A program made the position numbers and the translations under genes. A stretch of 64,000 bases of DNA from Pseudonocardia asaccharolytica DSM 44247 = NBRC 16224 (GTDB taxonomy: Bacteria; Actinomycetota; Actinomycetes; Mycobacteriales; Pseudonocardiaceae): positions 1 through 64,000 of the forward strand of contig NZ_AUII01000018.1 of the NCBI RefSeq assembly GCF_000423625.1. Reading direction: 5' to 3'. The notes beneath the pieces were generated by a model that did not search any database, was not told the DNA's origin, and saw only the letters and a program-made list of their open reading frames with translations. This document shows, piece by piece, positions 30,425 through 39,105 of this stretch; within the stretch, counting starts at the first letter, position 1; each line of letters opens with the position of its first letter.

Positions 30425-30453
30425 GTACGAGGCGGCACCGACAACATGGATGT

Positions 30454-31575
30454 ATGGGAACCGAGATGCTCGGCAGCGCCTTGCGGGCGGCACGCCGGGA
30501 ACGGGGCTGGTCACAGTCCGGCGCGGCGCGCGAGCTGGCGGCCCTGGGCCGGGCCCGGGGAGCGCCCACCGCCTCGCTCGCCAGCCTGAAGACACAGCTC
30601 TCGCGGTGGGAGAACGGTCACGCCACGCCGGAACCGCTCTACCGGGAACTGCTCGCGGAGCTGTACGGGAACGCCGCGCTGGCCGTGGCCCCCGTTCCCG
30701 AGCCGCCGGCGGACGCCGCGGAGCGGCTGCGCGGGCTGCTCGCCGAGGCCGACGCCGTCGGCGAGGACGCACTGGCGCTGCTGCGCGCGCAGCTCGAGGC
30801 CAGTCGCAGGCTCGATGATCGACTCGGTGCGGCGGGGGCGGGGGCGGCGGTGCGCGCCCAGGTCGAGCAGCTCGCCCGGCTCCTCACGCATACACCGGCG
30901 CCGGCTCGTCGGCGCGCGGTTGCCGCTGTACTGGCCGAGGCCGCGCTGCTCGCCGGCTGGCAGGCGCTCGACCAGGGTCTTCTCGACGAGTCGTACGCAC
31001 GCCACGAGCAGGCCCGCAACGCTGCTCATGAGGCGCCGGCGCCCGCCCTGCTGGGTCAGGCGCTGGCCGGCCAGTCGGCGGTGCTGAGCGAGCTCGGCTT
31101 TCCCGGCCCGGCGCTGGCGGTGCTGGAGGCGGCACCGGCGGATGGTCCCGGGGCGGCATGGGCGGCGACGGCCCGCGGCGCCGCGCGAGCGGCAGCCGGG
31201 GACGCGGCCGAGTCCCAGGACGCGTTCGCCGCCGCTGAGCGGGCGATCCGGGCGGCCCCGAGCGTTCCGGATCTCGTGCAGCGCGGCTGGGCCCTCGACT
31301 ACGACGGCCTGCACCGGCGGCGCAGTGCCGCACTGGCCCCGCACGGCGACGCCGACGCATTGGCCGGCCTTCAGGCGGTGGCCACCACCGACCGGGTGCC
31401 GGTTCGGGAGCGGGCCGCGCTACGCGCCGACCTCGCGCTCGCGCTGGCCCATCGCGGCGCGGTCGAGGACGCCGCCGCACACGCGCGGCAGGCCCGGAAC
31501 CTGGCGGCGCGGATCGGGTCGGACCGGGTGCGCCGTCGTCTCGACCGGCTGCCGATCACCCGGGCCGAAGGATGA
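30454..31575 (+). CDS. XRE-type helix-turn-helix regulator with helical-repeat C-terminal domain
   Basis: A 373-residue protein. The N-terminal 70 residues are a helix-turn-helix: LGSALRAARRERGWSQSGAA, then SLKTQLSRWENGHATPEP. The remainder is alanine-rich helical repeats (AALLAGWQALDQGLLDESYA, ALLGQALAGQSAVLSELGF, ADLALALAHRGAVEDAAAHA), like the TPR-like tails of Streptomyces developmental regulators. The target is unknown. The ATG at 30454 agrees with the domain start; the frame extends upstream through non-coding sequence. Confidence 0.75.
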   Translation: MGTEMLGSALRAARRERGWSQSGAARELAALGRARGAPTASLASLKTQLSRWENGHATPEPLYRELLAELYGNAALAVAPVPEPPADAAERLRGLLAEADAVGEDALALLRAQLEASRRLDDRLGAAGAGAAVRAQVEQLARLLTHTPAPARRRAVAAVLAEAALLAGWQALDQGLLDESYARHEQARNAAHEAPAPALLGQALAGQSAVLSELGFPGPALAVLEAAPADGPGAAWAATARGAARAAAGDAAESQDAFAAAERAIRAAPSVPDLVQRGWALDYDGLHRRRSAALAPHGDADALAGLQAVATTDRVPVRERAALRADLALALAHRGAVEDAAAHARQARNLAARIGSDRVRRRLDRLPITRAEG

Positions 31576-31594
31576 ACGGGGGCGGCCGGCCGGA

Positions 31595-32566
31595 TCAGCC
31601 TTCGGCGATCCTGTCCAGCAGCTCGTCGGAGGCGCGGTACGGGTCGAGCTCGCCCGCCGCCACCCGCTTGGCGAGCTCGGGCAGTGCGGTGGCGTCCCCG
31701 ACCTCGCCGAGCCGTGCACGAACCTGCTCGAGGGCGATCGCCTGGATCTCGGACTCGGCGCGCTGCAGGCGGCGACGGTCCCGCTCGCCGCTGCGGTCGA
31801 GCCATTCCCGGTGCGCGTCGACGGCCGCGACCACGTCGTCGACACCCTCACCGCGGGACGCGACAGTCCGCACGATCGGCGGCTTCCAGAGATCGCCGTC
31901 GCCGTTCGGGCGATCGCCCAGGGAAATCATGTGTCTGAGCTCGCGAGCAGTCTGGGCGGCGCCGTCCCGGTCGGCCTTGTTGACCACGAAGACGTCCGCG
32001 ATCTCGAGAATCCCGGCCTTCGCGGCCTGCACTTCGTCACCCATCCCGGGTGCGAGCAGCACGATCGTCGTGTCGGCGAGCGAGACCACGTCGACCTCGG
32101 ACTGGCCGACGCCGACCGTCTCGACGAGCACCACATCGCAGCCTGCGGCGTCGAGCACCCGCAACGCCTGCGGCGTCGACCAGGCGAGGCCGCCGAGATG
32201 GCCGCGGGTCGCCATGGATCGGATGAACACGCCGTCATCGGTGGCGTGCTCACTCATCCGGACCCGGTCCCCGAGCAGCGCCCCGCCGGAGAACGGCGAG
32301 GAGGGGTCGACGGCCAGCACCCCGACCCGGTTTCCCCGCCTGCGCAGCGCGGCGACCAAGGCGGACGTCGAGGTCGACTTGCCGACGCCCGGCGCCCCGG
32401 TCAGACCCACCACCTGCGCACGGCCGGTGTATGGCGCAAGCGCCGCCGCGATCTCGCGCAGGTACGGACTGGCGTTCTCCACCAGCGAGATCAGCCGAGC
32501 GACCGCGCGAGCCTCACCGCGCCGGGCCCGGACAACGAGATCGACCGCATCGAGCCGCGGTGCCAT
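31595..32566 (-). CDS. meaB: MeaB-type GTPase chaperone of B12-dependent acyl-CoA mutases
   Basis: A 323-residue P-loop GTPase. VVGLTGAPGVGKSTSTSALV is the Walker A, VLAVDPSSPFSGGALLGDRV the switch region, VVLVETVGVGQSEVDVVSLA the Walker B region and VFVVNKADRDGA the NKxD base-recognition motif. MeaB protects and reloads adenosylcobalamin in methylmalonyl- and ethylmalonyl-CoA mutases. It lies 14 bp after the thiolase gene on the same strand and close to ccr and the epimerase, so it most likely serves the ethylmalonyl-CoA mutase at 44.6-46.6 kb. Confidence 0.92.
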   Translation of the reverse strand: MAPRLDAVDLVVRARRGEARAVARLISLVENASPYLREIAAALAPYTGRAQVVGLTGAPGVGKSTSTSALVAALRRRGNRVGVLAVDPSSPFSGGALLGDRVRMSEHATDDGVFIRSMATRGHLGGLAWSTPQALRVLDAAGCDVVLVETVGVGQSEVDVVSLADTTIVLLAPGMGDEVQAAKAGILEIADVFVVNKADRDGAAQTARELRHMISLGDRPNGDGDLWKPPIVRTVASRGEGVDDVVAAVDAHREWLDRSGERDRRRLQRAESEIQAIALEQVRARLGEVGDATALPELAKRVAAGELDPYRASDELLDRIAEG

Positions 32567-32580
32567 CTGGAGCCGTCCGG

Positions 32581-33780
32581 TCAGCGGATCAGTCGCTCGC
32601 GGGGCACCCGGACGATCAGAGCGTCGCCCTGACCGCCGCCGCCGCACAGTGCGGCAGCGCCGATCCCGCCACCTCGACGCTGCAACTCGAGCGCGAGGTG
32701 CAGGACGATGCGGGCGCCCGACATCCCGAGCGGATGGCCCAGCGCGATGGCGCCGCCGTTGACATTGACCTTGTCCTCGCTGAGGCCGAGCTTGCGGGAG
32801 GACACGAGCGAGACCGCGGCGAACGCCTCGTTGATCTCGGCCAGGTCGAGGTCGCCAGACGAGATGCCCTCCTTCGCGCACGCCTTTGCGATCGCGTTCG
32901 CCGGCTGCTCGTGCAGACTGGCGTCCGGGCCGGCGACCACGCCGTGCGCGCCGATCTCGGCGAGCCAGGTCAGTCCCAGCTCCTCGGCCTTGGCCTTGCT
33001 CATCACGACGACGGCGGCGGCACCGTCGGAGATCTGCGACGACGAGCCCGCGGTGATGGTGCCGTCGGACGCGAACGCCGGACGGAGCTTGCTGAGGCCC
33101 TCGGCGGTCGTCTCACCGCGAATACCCTCGTCGGTGCCGATGACCACCGGCTCACTCCTGCGCTGGGGGATCTCGACCGGAACGATCTCCTCGGCGAAGA
33201 TCCCGTTCTCGGTGGCCGCCGCTGCCCGCTGGTGCGAACGAGCCGCGAACCCGTCCTGATCGGCCCGGGTGATCTCGTAGCGACTGTTGTGCTTCTCGGT
33301 GGAGGCGCCCATCGCAACCTGGTCGAACGCGCAGAACAGCCCGTCGAAGGACATATGGTCCTGCAGGTTCACATCGCCGAACTTGACGCCCTCGCGCGAC
33401 TTGGTGAGCAGATGAGGCGCCTGTGTCATCGACTCCTGGCCACCGGCAACGACGATCTCGAACTCACCGGCGCGAATGAGCTGGTCGGCGAGGGCGATGG
33501 CGTCGATACCCGACAGGCATACCTTGTTGATCGTCAATGCGGGGACGTCCATCGGGATGCCGGCCGCCGCGGCTGCCTGGCGGGCCGGGATCTGTCCGGC
33601 GCCTGCGGTGAGGACCTGTCCCATGATCACGTACTCGACCTGCTCAGGCGCAACATCCGCCCGCTCGAGCGCCGCCTTGATGGCGACCCCGCCGAGCTGT
33701 ACCCCGGAGAAGTTCTTGAGCGAGCCGAGCAGCCGCCCCATGGGGGTTCGGGCACCGGCCACGATTACGGATCCGGACAC
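32581..33780 (-). CDS. Acetyl-CoA acetyltransferase (thiolase)
   Basis: A 399-residue thiolase. [20 protein letters not shown] contains the nucleophilic Cys. [14 protein letters not shown] and [20 protein letters not shown] carry the Asn and His of the active site, and [15 protein letters not shown] the second Cys. It condenses two acetyl-CoA to acetoacetyl-CoA, the first step of the ethylmalonyl-CoA route. The GTG at 33780 has GGAGG seven bases upstream and gives the normal family length; a longer frame to 33885 is unlikely. It is divergent from the epimerase gene, the same arrangement as known in Streptomyces. Confidence 0.92.
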   Translation of the reverse strand: MSGSVIVAGARTPMGRLLGSLKNFSGVQLGGVAIKAALERADVAPEQVEYVIMGQVLTAGAGQIPARQAAAAAGIPMDVPALTINKVCLSGIDAIALADQLIRAGEFEIVVAGGQESMTQAPHLLTKSREGVKFGDVNLQDHMSFDGLFCAFDQVAMGASTEKHNSRYEITRADQDGFAARSHQRAAAATENGIFAEEIVPVEIPQRRSEPVVIGTDEGIRGETTAEGLSKLRPAFASDGTITAGSSSQISDGAAAVVVMSKAKAEELGLTWLAEIGAHGVVAGPDASLHEQPANAIAKACAKEGISSGDLDLAEINEAFAAVSLVSSRKLGLSEDKVNVNGGAIALGHPLGMSGARIVLHLALELQRRGGGIGAAALCGGGGQGDALIVRVPRERLIR

Positions 33781-33912
33781 TACGGGCCTCCAGCAATATG
33801 CGACGGTGGTCGACGGATTGACGATACCTGCGGGCTCCCCACGTCGACCCCCAGAAGAGGGGAGGTGGAGTGAGAGTCCGGACACGATCCGCCGCCATTA
33901 CATTTCTCGTTC

Positions 33913-34368
33913 ATGACAGCTGATCCGAACGCGCTGGACGCACTCATCACCTCAGTGGACCATGTCGGCATCGCGGTCGCCGACCTCGACCAGGCCATCG
34001 CCTGGTACGCCGAGACCCTCGGGTTGGTGGCCACCCACACGGAGACGAACGAGGAACAGGGTGTGCGCGAGGCCATGCTCTCCGCCCCGGGCGACTCCGG
34101 GGCCCAAATCCAACTGCTGGCCCCGCTGCGGCCCGATTCGGCGATCGGGAAGTTCCTCGACCGCAACGGTCCTGGGATCCAGCAGTTGGCCTACCGGGTC
34201 ACCGACATCGACGCGGCGAGCGCGGCGCTGCGGAACAAGGGGTTGCGGCTGCTGTACGACGAGCCACGCCGCGGCACGGCAGGTTCACGGATCAACTTCG
34301 TGCATCCCAAGGATGCCGGGGGTGTCCTGGTCGAATTGGTCGAACCCGCGGCCGACCAGGCGCACTAG
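33913..34368 (+). CDS. mce: Methylmalonyl/ethylmalonyl-CoA epimerase
   Basis: A 151-residue glyoxalase-fold protein. SVDHVGIAVADLDQAIAWYA contains the first metal-binding His and GVLVELVEPA the last Glu. The third position reads IQQLAYRV where many epimerases have HH; I recall the QQ form in other actinobacterial epimerases but could not check. The enzyme interconverts epimers of methylmalonyl- and ethylmalonyl-CoA, between Ccr and the mutase. The 132-bp space to the divergent thiolase should hold both promoters. Confidence 0.88.
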   Translation: MTADPNALDALITSVDHVGIAVADLDQAIAWYAETLGLVATHTETNEEQGVREAMLSAPGDSGAQIQLLAPLRPDSAIGKFLDRNGPGIQQLAYRVTDIDAASAALRNKGLRLLYDEPRRGTAGSRINFVHPKDAGGVLVELVEPAADQAH

Positions 34369-34450
34369 CGCACCCCGACGGACGGTCGCATGGCGCGACG
34401 TGGCGTCCATCACCATGCTGGGCGATGACCCTGCAGGGGAGCGAGCAGCG

Positions 34451-34471
34451 GTTACTATACTGATCGGTAAC
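34451..34471. promoter_or_regulatory. Putative promoter/operator of ccr
   Basis: GTTAC (34451-34455) and GTAAC (34467-34471) form an inverted repeat with an 11-nt spacer that includes TATACT (34456-34461), a good -10 hexamer. A repressor dimer bound here would cover the -10. TGATCGGT inside the site recurs in related form before the ethylmalonyl-CoA mutase gene. The ccr start lies about 60 nt downstream. The function is inferred. Confidence 0.5.
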
Positions 34472-34521
34472 TTCTAGTATCCCAAGCAGGCGGGACACGA
34501 CTCAGCCATCGGAGGCAGGCC

Positions 34522-35853
34522 GTGCAGGAGATCCTCGACGCGATTCTCACCGAACAGTACGACGCAGTTGGCGCGCTGCCCGTCCCGGAGCACTACCGAG
34601 GCGTCACCGTCCATGCCGAGGACGCGCGCATGTTCGAGGGGATCCCGTCGCGGGACAAAGATCCGCGCAAGAGTCTCCACCTGGATCAGGTGGCGACGCC
34701 CGCACTCGGTCCCGGTGAAGCGCTCATCGCCGTGATGGCCAGCGCCATCAACTACAACACCGTGTGGACCTCGATCTTCGAGCCGCTGCCGACGTTCGGC
34801 TTCCTCAAGCGCTACGGCCGCATCTCGCCACTCACAGCACGCCACGACCTGCCGTACCACGTCGTGGGCTCCGACCTGGCAGGTGTGGTCGTGCGCACCG
34901 GACCCGGCGTCAACGCCTGGAAGCCCGGCGACCGGGTCGTCGCGCACTGTCTCTCGGTCGAGCTGGAAAGCCCCGACGGGCACTCCGACACGATGATGGA
35001 TCCGGAGCAGCGCATCTGGGGCTTCGAGACCAACTTCGGCGGGCTGGCCGAACTGGCGCTGGTGAAGTCCAACCAGCTCATGCCCATGCCCGAGCATCTG
35101 GCCTGGGAGGAGGCCGCCAGCCCCGGCCTGGTGAACTCCACCGCCTATCGGCAGCTCGTGTCCCGCAACGGCGCGAACATGAAGCAGGGTGACACCGTCC
35201 TCATCTGGGGCGCCTCGGGTGGCCTCGGCTCGTATGCCACGCAGTTCGCGCTCAACGGCGGCGCCACCCCGGTCTGCGTGGTCTCCTCACCGGAGAAGGC
35301 GGAGATCTGCCACAAGATGGGTGCTGAGCTCGTCATCGACCGCAACGCCGAGGGCTACAAGTTCTGGAAGGACGAGCAGACCCAGGATCCCTCGGAGTGG
35401 AAACGGTTCGGCTCGAAGATCCGCGAACTGACCGGTGGCGACGATCCCGACATCGTCTTCGAACACCCGGGCCGGGAGACCTTCGGCGCCAGCGTCTACG
35501 TCGCCCGCCGGGGCGGAACGATCGTCACCTGTGCCTCGACCTCCGGTTACGAACATCAGTACGACAACCGCTACCTGTGGATGAACCTCAAGCGCATCGT
35601 CGGCTCGCATTTCGCGAACTACCGCGAGGCGTGGGAGGCCAATCGGCTCGTCAGCAAGGGCCTCATCCATCCGACGTTGTCCCGGGTCTACCCGCTGACC
35701 GAGACCGGCCAGGCGGCGCACGACGTGCACCACAACGCCCACCAGGGGAAGGTCGGCGTCCTCTGCCTCGCGCCGCGGGAAGGACTGGGCGTCGTGGACA
35801 CCGAGAAGCGCGCGCGGCACCTCGAGGCCATCAAGCGGTTCCGCGGCATCTGA
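34522..35853 (+). CDS. ccr: Crotonyl-CoA carboxylase/reductase
   Basis: A 443-residue MDR-superfamily enzyme, the key carboxylase of the ethylmalonyl-CoA pathway. It reductively carboxylates crotonyl-CoA to ethylmalonyl-CoA using NADPH and CO2. Carbon-dioxide-pocket residues known from Kitasatospora are present: Asn79 in NYNTVW, Phe168/Glu169 in WGFETNFGG and His363 in GSHFANYREA. VLIWGASGGLGSYATQFAL is the NADPH Rossmann loop. Length and motifs are typical. The GTG at 34522 is preceded by GGAGGCAGGCC. Confidence 0.95.
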   Translation: MQEILDAILTEQYDAVGALPVPEHYRGVTVHAEDARMFEGIPSRDKDPRKSLHLDQVATPALGPGEALIAVMASAINYNTVWTSIFEPLPTFGFLKRYGRISPLTARHDLPYHVVGSDLAGVVVRTGPGVNAWKPGDRVVAHCLSVELESPDGHSDTMMDPEQRIWGFETNFGGLAELALVKSNQLMPMPEHLAWEEAASPGLVNSTAYRQLVSRNGANMKQGDTVLIWGASGGLGSYATQFALNGGATPVCVVSSPEKAEICHKMGAELVIDRNAEGYKFWKDEQTQDPSEWKRFGSKIRELTGGDDPDIVFEHPGRETFGASVYVARRGGTIVTCASTSGYEHQYDNRYLWMNLKRIVGSHFANYREAWEANRLVSKGLIHPTLSRVYPLTETGQAAHDVHHNAHQGKVGVLCLAPREGLGVVDTEKRARHLEAIKRFRGI

Positions 35854-35935
35854 TCGCCGGACCGGGCGGACCGAACAGGGAGGTGAGAGTCGCCACCAGC
35901 GACGCTCGCCTCGCGACGGCCCGCGGACCAGCAGG

Positions 35936-35941
35936 TACGGT
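35936..35941 (+). promoter_or_regulatory. Possible -10 element of a leaderless transcript for the coiled-coil gene
   Basis: TACGGT ends 7 nt before the ATG at 35949, the spacing expected if transcription starts on the A of the start codon. GAGG lies only 3 nt from the ATG, too close for a normal ribosome site. Leaderless initiation is common in actinobacteria. This is inference only. Confidence 0.35.
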
Positions 35942-35948
35942 GAGGTTC

Positions 35949-36845
35949 ATGGCCGGGAATCTGGACACGTTCGCGTCCGACGCCGGTTTCGCCATCGCGC
36001 GGCGGGGCTACGACCAGGCCCACGTCGACGCTCACCTGCGCCGGCTCGACACCGAGATCCGTCTGCTGGCGGCCGATCGCGATGCGGCGGTCGACCAGGC
36101 CACCCAGCTCGGCCGGGAGCTCGACGAGGAGCGTGGCCGCGCGGAGGCCCTCCGCCTGCAGATCCGCAGGCTGTCCTCGCCGCCGCAGAGCGTCCAGGGC
36201 ATGAGTGAGCGGCTGCGGTCCATGCTCCGGCTGGCCGAGGACGAGGTCGCGGAGATGCGCAGCCAGGCCGACAGCGAGGTGTCCGCGCGGCTGCGTGAGG
36301 CCGAGCAGCGGGCCAACGCGATCATCGCGGATGCCGAGGCGACGGCGAAGGAAATCGACGCGCGGACCCGTTCCCAGAGCGCCGAGCTGGAGATCCGGCG
36401 CAAGGCCGCCGAGCAGGCGATCAACCGCCGCCGGACCGAGGTCGAGAACGAGCTGGCCCGCGCCACCGCCGAGGCGGAGGCCGAACGATCTCGGCTGTGG
36501 GAGGAGTCCGCGAACGAGCGGGCGACGATCGAGGAGGACTTCGCCATCGCGATGGACGCCCGGCGCGCCGAGGCTCTCGCCGAGATCGAGGCCGGGCGGG
36601 CCGAGGCCCGTGGCGAGGTGGCTCGGATCGAGCGGGAGGCCGACGCCCAGGCCCGGCGCCGGATCGCCGACGCCCAGGCCGAGGCGGACCGCATCGTGAC
36701 CGAGGCGCAGCGCCGCGTGACCGAGCTGACGGCGTTGCGCCGGCGGATCGTCGAGCAGCTGGGCACCGCCCGCGCGGTGATCGATCGCAGCATCGGGCAC
36801 GAGCTCGCCGAGCTATCCGAGGAAAACCCCACCGTGAGTGCGTAA
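35949..36845 (+). CDS. DivIVA-domain coiled-coil protein, FilP/Scy-like
   Basis: A 298-residue protein. The first 50 residues (FAIARRGYDQAHVDAHLRRL) are a DivIVA-type membrane-curvature motif. Nearly all the rest is charged heptad repeat (RLREAEQRANAIIADAEATA; ERATIEEDFAIAMDARRAEA) forming a long coiled coil. Such proteins act as cytoskeletal or polar-growth scaffolds. In Streptomyces the scaffold genes filP and scy sit beside the epimerase, thiolase and mutase genes of the same pathway, so this looks like conserved synteny. The last codons and the TAA stop lie in palindromic repeat copy 4. Confidence 0.8.
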   Translation: MAGNLDTFASDAGFAIARRGYDQAHVDAHLRRLDTEIRLLAADRDAAVDQATQLGRELDEERGRAEALRLQIRRLSSPPQSVQGMSERLRSMLRLAEDEVAEMRSQADSEVSARLREAEQRANAIIADAEATAKEIDARTRSQSAELEIRRKAAEQAINRRRTEVENELARATAEAEAERSRLWEESANERATIEEDFAIAMDARRAEALAEIEAGRAEARGEVARIEREADAQARRRIADAQAEADRIVTEAQRRVTELTALRRRIVEQLGTARAVIDRSIGHELAELSEENPTVSA

Positions 36846-36873
36846 CAGTGTTCTAACACTGTTACGCACTCAC
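36834..36873. repeat. Palindromic repeat copy 4, between convergent genes
   Basis: The core arm TGAGTGCGTAACAGTGTT, a CT centre and an exact reverse complement, plus one extra G/C pair. Unlike copies 2, 3 and 6, the stem does not extend far. It contains the stop of the coiled-coil gene (36843-36845) and lies 12 bp from the stop of the convergent zinc-motif gene. Confidence 0.93.
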
Positions 36874-36885
36874 AGGCCACGCCTA

Positions 36886-37176
36886 TCAGCGGCGACGGCC
36901 ACCCGGCCGGCGCCGCTCCCGCGCATCCCAGCACGGCATATGCCAATGCCTGCGGTCCTCGACGGAGCCGTACTCCCCCGCGGGCCAGGTCACGAGATGC
37001 CCCGTTCCGGCCCGGATGAGCTGGTCGCAGCCCGGGCACCGGTAGTCCTTGGCCGACGACGAGCCCGGCACACTCCGCACCACCCACTCCCCGTCCGGCC
37101 CGCTCTCGGCGCGGGTGAACGCCGCCGATCGCAGCGGTACGTGGACGGGGCGCTCCGCCCGGTTGCGTCGCGGCAC
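36886..37176 (-). CDS. Small actinobacterial protein with CxxC zinc motif
   Basis: A 96-residue basic protein. SSAKDYRCPGCDQLIRAGTG and RRHWHMPCWDARERRRP give a CPGC pair and a later HWHxPCW cluster, consistent with one zinc site. Proteins of this pattern are widespread in actinobacteria, sometimes labelled ATP/GTP-binding without proof. The GTG at 37176 is 4 bp after the stop of the dehydrogenase gene, so it is probably co-translated with it. Function unknown. Confidence 0.7.
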   Translation of the reverse strand: MPRRNRAERPVHVPLRSAAFTRAESGPDGEWVVRSVPGSSSAKDYRCPGCDQLIRAGTGHLVTWPAGEYGSVEDRRHWHMPCWDARERRRPGGRRR

Positions 37177-37180
37177 GGCG

Positions 37181-38971
37181 TCAGCGGCCGTTGTAGTCCC
37201 GGAAACCGTGGCCGACCTTGCGGCCGAGACGGCCCGCCGTGACCAGGTGCTCGAGCAGCGGAGCGGGTGCGAACCCGGACTGGCGGAACTCCTGGTACAG
37301 CGACCGCTCGATGGCCAGCGAGACGTCGAGGCCGACGACGTCGAGCAGTTCGAACGGCCCCATCGGCAGCGCACACCCCGTCTTCATCGCGGCGTCGATG
37401 TCATCGGCGGTCGCATAGTGCGCCTCGAGCATCTTCACCGCGTCGTTGAGGTACGGGAACAGCAGGGCGTTGACGATGAACCCGGCGCGGTCGCGGCAGG
37501 ACACCGGCACCTTCCCCAACCGCTCGCACAGCGCGAGGGCGGTGGCGGCGACATCGGGCGCGGTCGTGATCGTCGAGACGATCTCGACCAGCTTCATCAC
37601 CGGCGCCGGGTTGAAGAAGTGCAGGCCGATGACGTCGGACGGGCGGGAGGTCGCCGCAGCGCACTCCACCACGGGCAGCGAGGACGTGGTCGTCGCCAGG
37701 ATCGCGCCCGGCTTGCAGATCTCGTCGAGCGCGGCGAACACCGCGCGCTTGACGTCGAGCTCCTCGGCGACCGCCTCGATGACCAGGTCGACGTCGGCGA
37801 AGTCCTCCAGCCGCGTCGTGCCGGTGATCCGGCCGAGCGCGGCGTCCCGGTCCTCCTCGGAGATCCGCCCGCGCACGACGGCCTTGTCCAGCGACTTGCG
37901 GATTCCGGCGATCGAGGCCTCGACCTTGGAGCCGCTGCGCCCACGCACGATCACGTCGAGCCCGGCCTTGGCCAGAACCTCGACGATCCCGCTGGCCATC
38001 GTCCCGGTGCCGACGACGCCGACCCGCGCGACCTCGCGCACCGCCACGTTCTCGGGCACGGTGCCCGTGGGGGTCTCGGCGTCCGGCACGATCTTCGAGG
38101 AATGCGGACTCTCGTAGGTGTAGAAGCCGCGCCCGCTCTTGCGGCCCAGCAACCCGGCGGTGATCATCTGCTTGAGCATCGGGGTGGGCGCGTGCATCTG
38201 GTTGCGCGACTGGCGGTACATCGTGTCGAGGATCTCGTAGGCGGTATCGAGCCCGATCAGGTCGAGCAGCGCCAGCGGCCCCATCGGGTAGCCGCAGCCG
38301 TAGCGCATCGCGGCGTCGAGGTCCTCCCGGCTGGCGTACCGCGACTCGTACATCCGGGCGGCGTGGTTGAGATAGCCGAACAGCAACGCGTTGGCGATGA
38401 ACCCGGCCCGGTCGCCGATCACGACCGGCACCTTGCCCACGCTCTCGGCGAACCGGTGAAGGTCGTCGACGACGTCCGGCTCGGTGACGACGGTGCGGAC
38501 CACCTCGACGAGCTTCAGCACCGGAGCCGGGTTGAAGAAGTGCATCCCGATGACCTTGCCGGGCCGCCCGGTGCGCACCGACAGTTCGGTGACCGACAAC
38601 GACGAGGTGTTCGACGCGAGGATCACGTCGGGTCGCACGACCTTGTCGAGTTCGGCGAAGACCGACGCCTTGAGCTCCAGGTTCTCCGGCACCGCCTCGA
38701 CGACGAGGTCGACATCGGTGAAGTCCGCCAGGGAGGTCGTCGTGGTGATCCGGTCGAACAGCTCGGCGGCGGCCTCGTCCGTCAGCTTGCCGCGCTCGAT
38801 GGCACGCCTGGTGGAGGTCTCCACGTGCGCCCGCCCGCGTGCGATCGCGTCCTCATCCACCTCGGCCACGATGACGCGCAGGCCGTTGCGCGCGAACACC
38901 TCGGCGATCCCGGCACCCATCGTGCCCATACCGACGACGCCGACCGTCCGGAATTCCCGTGTCACGCTCAT
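37181..38971 (-). CDS. Tandem-fused 3-hydroxybutyryl-CoA dehydrogenase
   Basis: A 596-residue protein with two complete dehydrogenase modules. Module 1 (about 1-290) has VGVVGMGTMGAGIAEVFA, NTSSLSVTELS and IGMHFFNPAPVLKLVEVV. Module 2 (about 310-596) has VGVVGTGTMASGIVEVLA, TTSSLPVVECA and IGLHFFNPAPVMKLVEIV. After the second beta strand module 1 has an acidic residue (VIVAEVD), as in NAD enzymes. Module 2 has VIVRGRS, as in NADP enzymes. The protein would reduce acetoacetyl-CoA or oxidise 3-hydroxybutyryl-CoA in the ethylmalonyl-CoA route. The ATG at 38971 follows GGGAGGTC. Confidence 0.9.
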   Translation of the reverse strand: MSVTREFRTVGVVGMGTMGAGIAEVFARNGLRVIVAEVDEDAIARGRAHVETSTRRAIERGKLTDEAAAELFDRITTTTSLADFTDVDLVVEAVPENLELKASVFAELDKVVRPDVILASNTSSLSVTELSVRTGRPGKVIGMHFFNPAPVLKLVEVVRTVVTEPDVVDDLHRFAESVGKVPVVIGDRAGFIANALLFGYLNHAARMYESRYASREDLDAAMRYGCGYPMGPLALLDLIGLDTAYEILDTMYRQSRNQMHAPTPMLKQMITAGLLGRKSGRGFYTYESPHSSKIVPDAETPTGTVPENVAVREVARVGVVGTGTMASGIVEVLAKAGLDVIVRGRSGSKVEASIAGIRKSLDKAVVRGRISEEDRDAALGRITGTTRLEDFADVDLVIEAVAEELDVKRAVFAALDEICKPGAILATTTSSLPVVECAAATSRPSDVIGLHFFNPAPVMKLVEIVSTITTAPDVAATALALCERLGKVPVSCRDRAGFIVNALLFPYLNDAVKMLEAHYATADDIDAAMKTGCALPMGPFELLDVVGLDVSLAIERSLYQEFRQSGFAPAPLLEHLVTAGRLGRKVGHGFRDYNGR

Positions 38972-39059
38972 GACCTCCCGCTGCCCGTCGACACGTACTG
39001 GCCGCGATCCTCCCATCCAAAGCGCTCGGTATACCACGCATGTCACCTGGAACACCCCT

Positions 39060-39097
39060 TGAGTGCGTAACAGTGTTAGAACACTGTTACGCACTCA
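39060..39097. repeat. Palindromic repeat copy 5, downstream of nucS
   Basis: The minimal 38-nt core: arm TGAGTGCGTAACAGTGTT, AG centre, reverse complement. The flanks do not pair (T versus C at the first outer position). It begins 9 bp beyond the nucS stop (39106) and lies upstream of the dehydrogenase gene, both on the minus strand. It would therefore terminate nucS before the next gene. Confidence 0.93.
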
Positions 39098-39105
39098 CCG
39101 GGATG

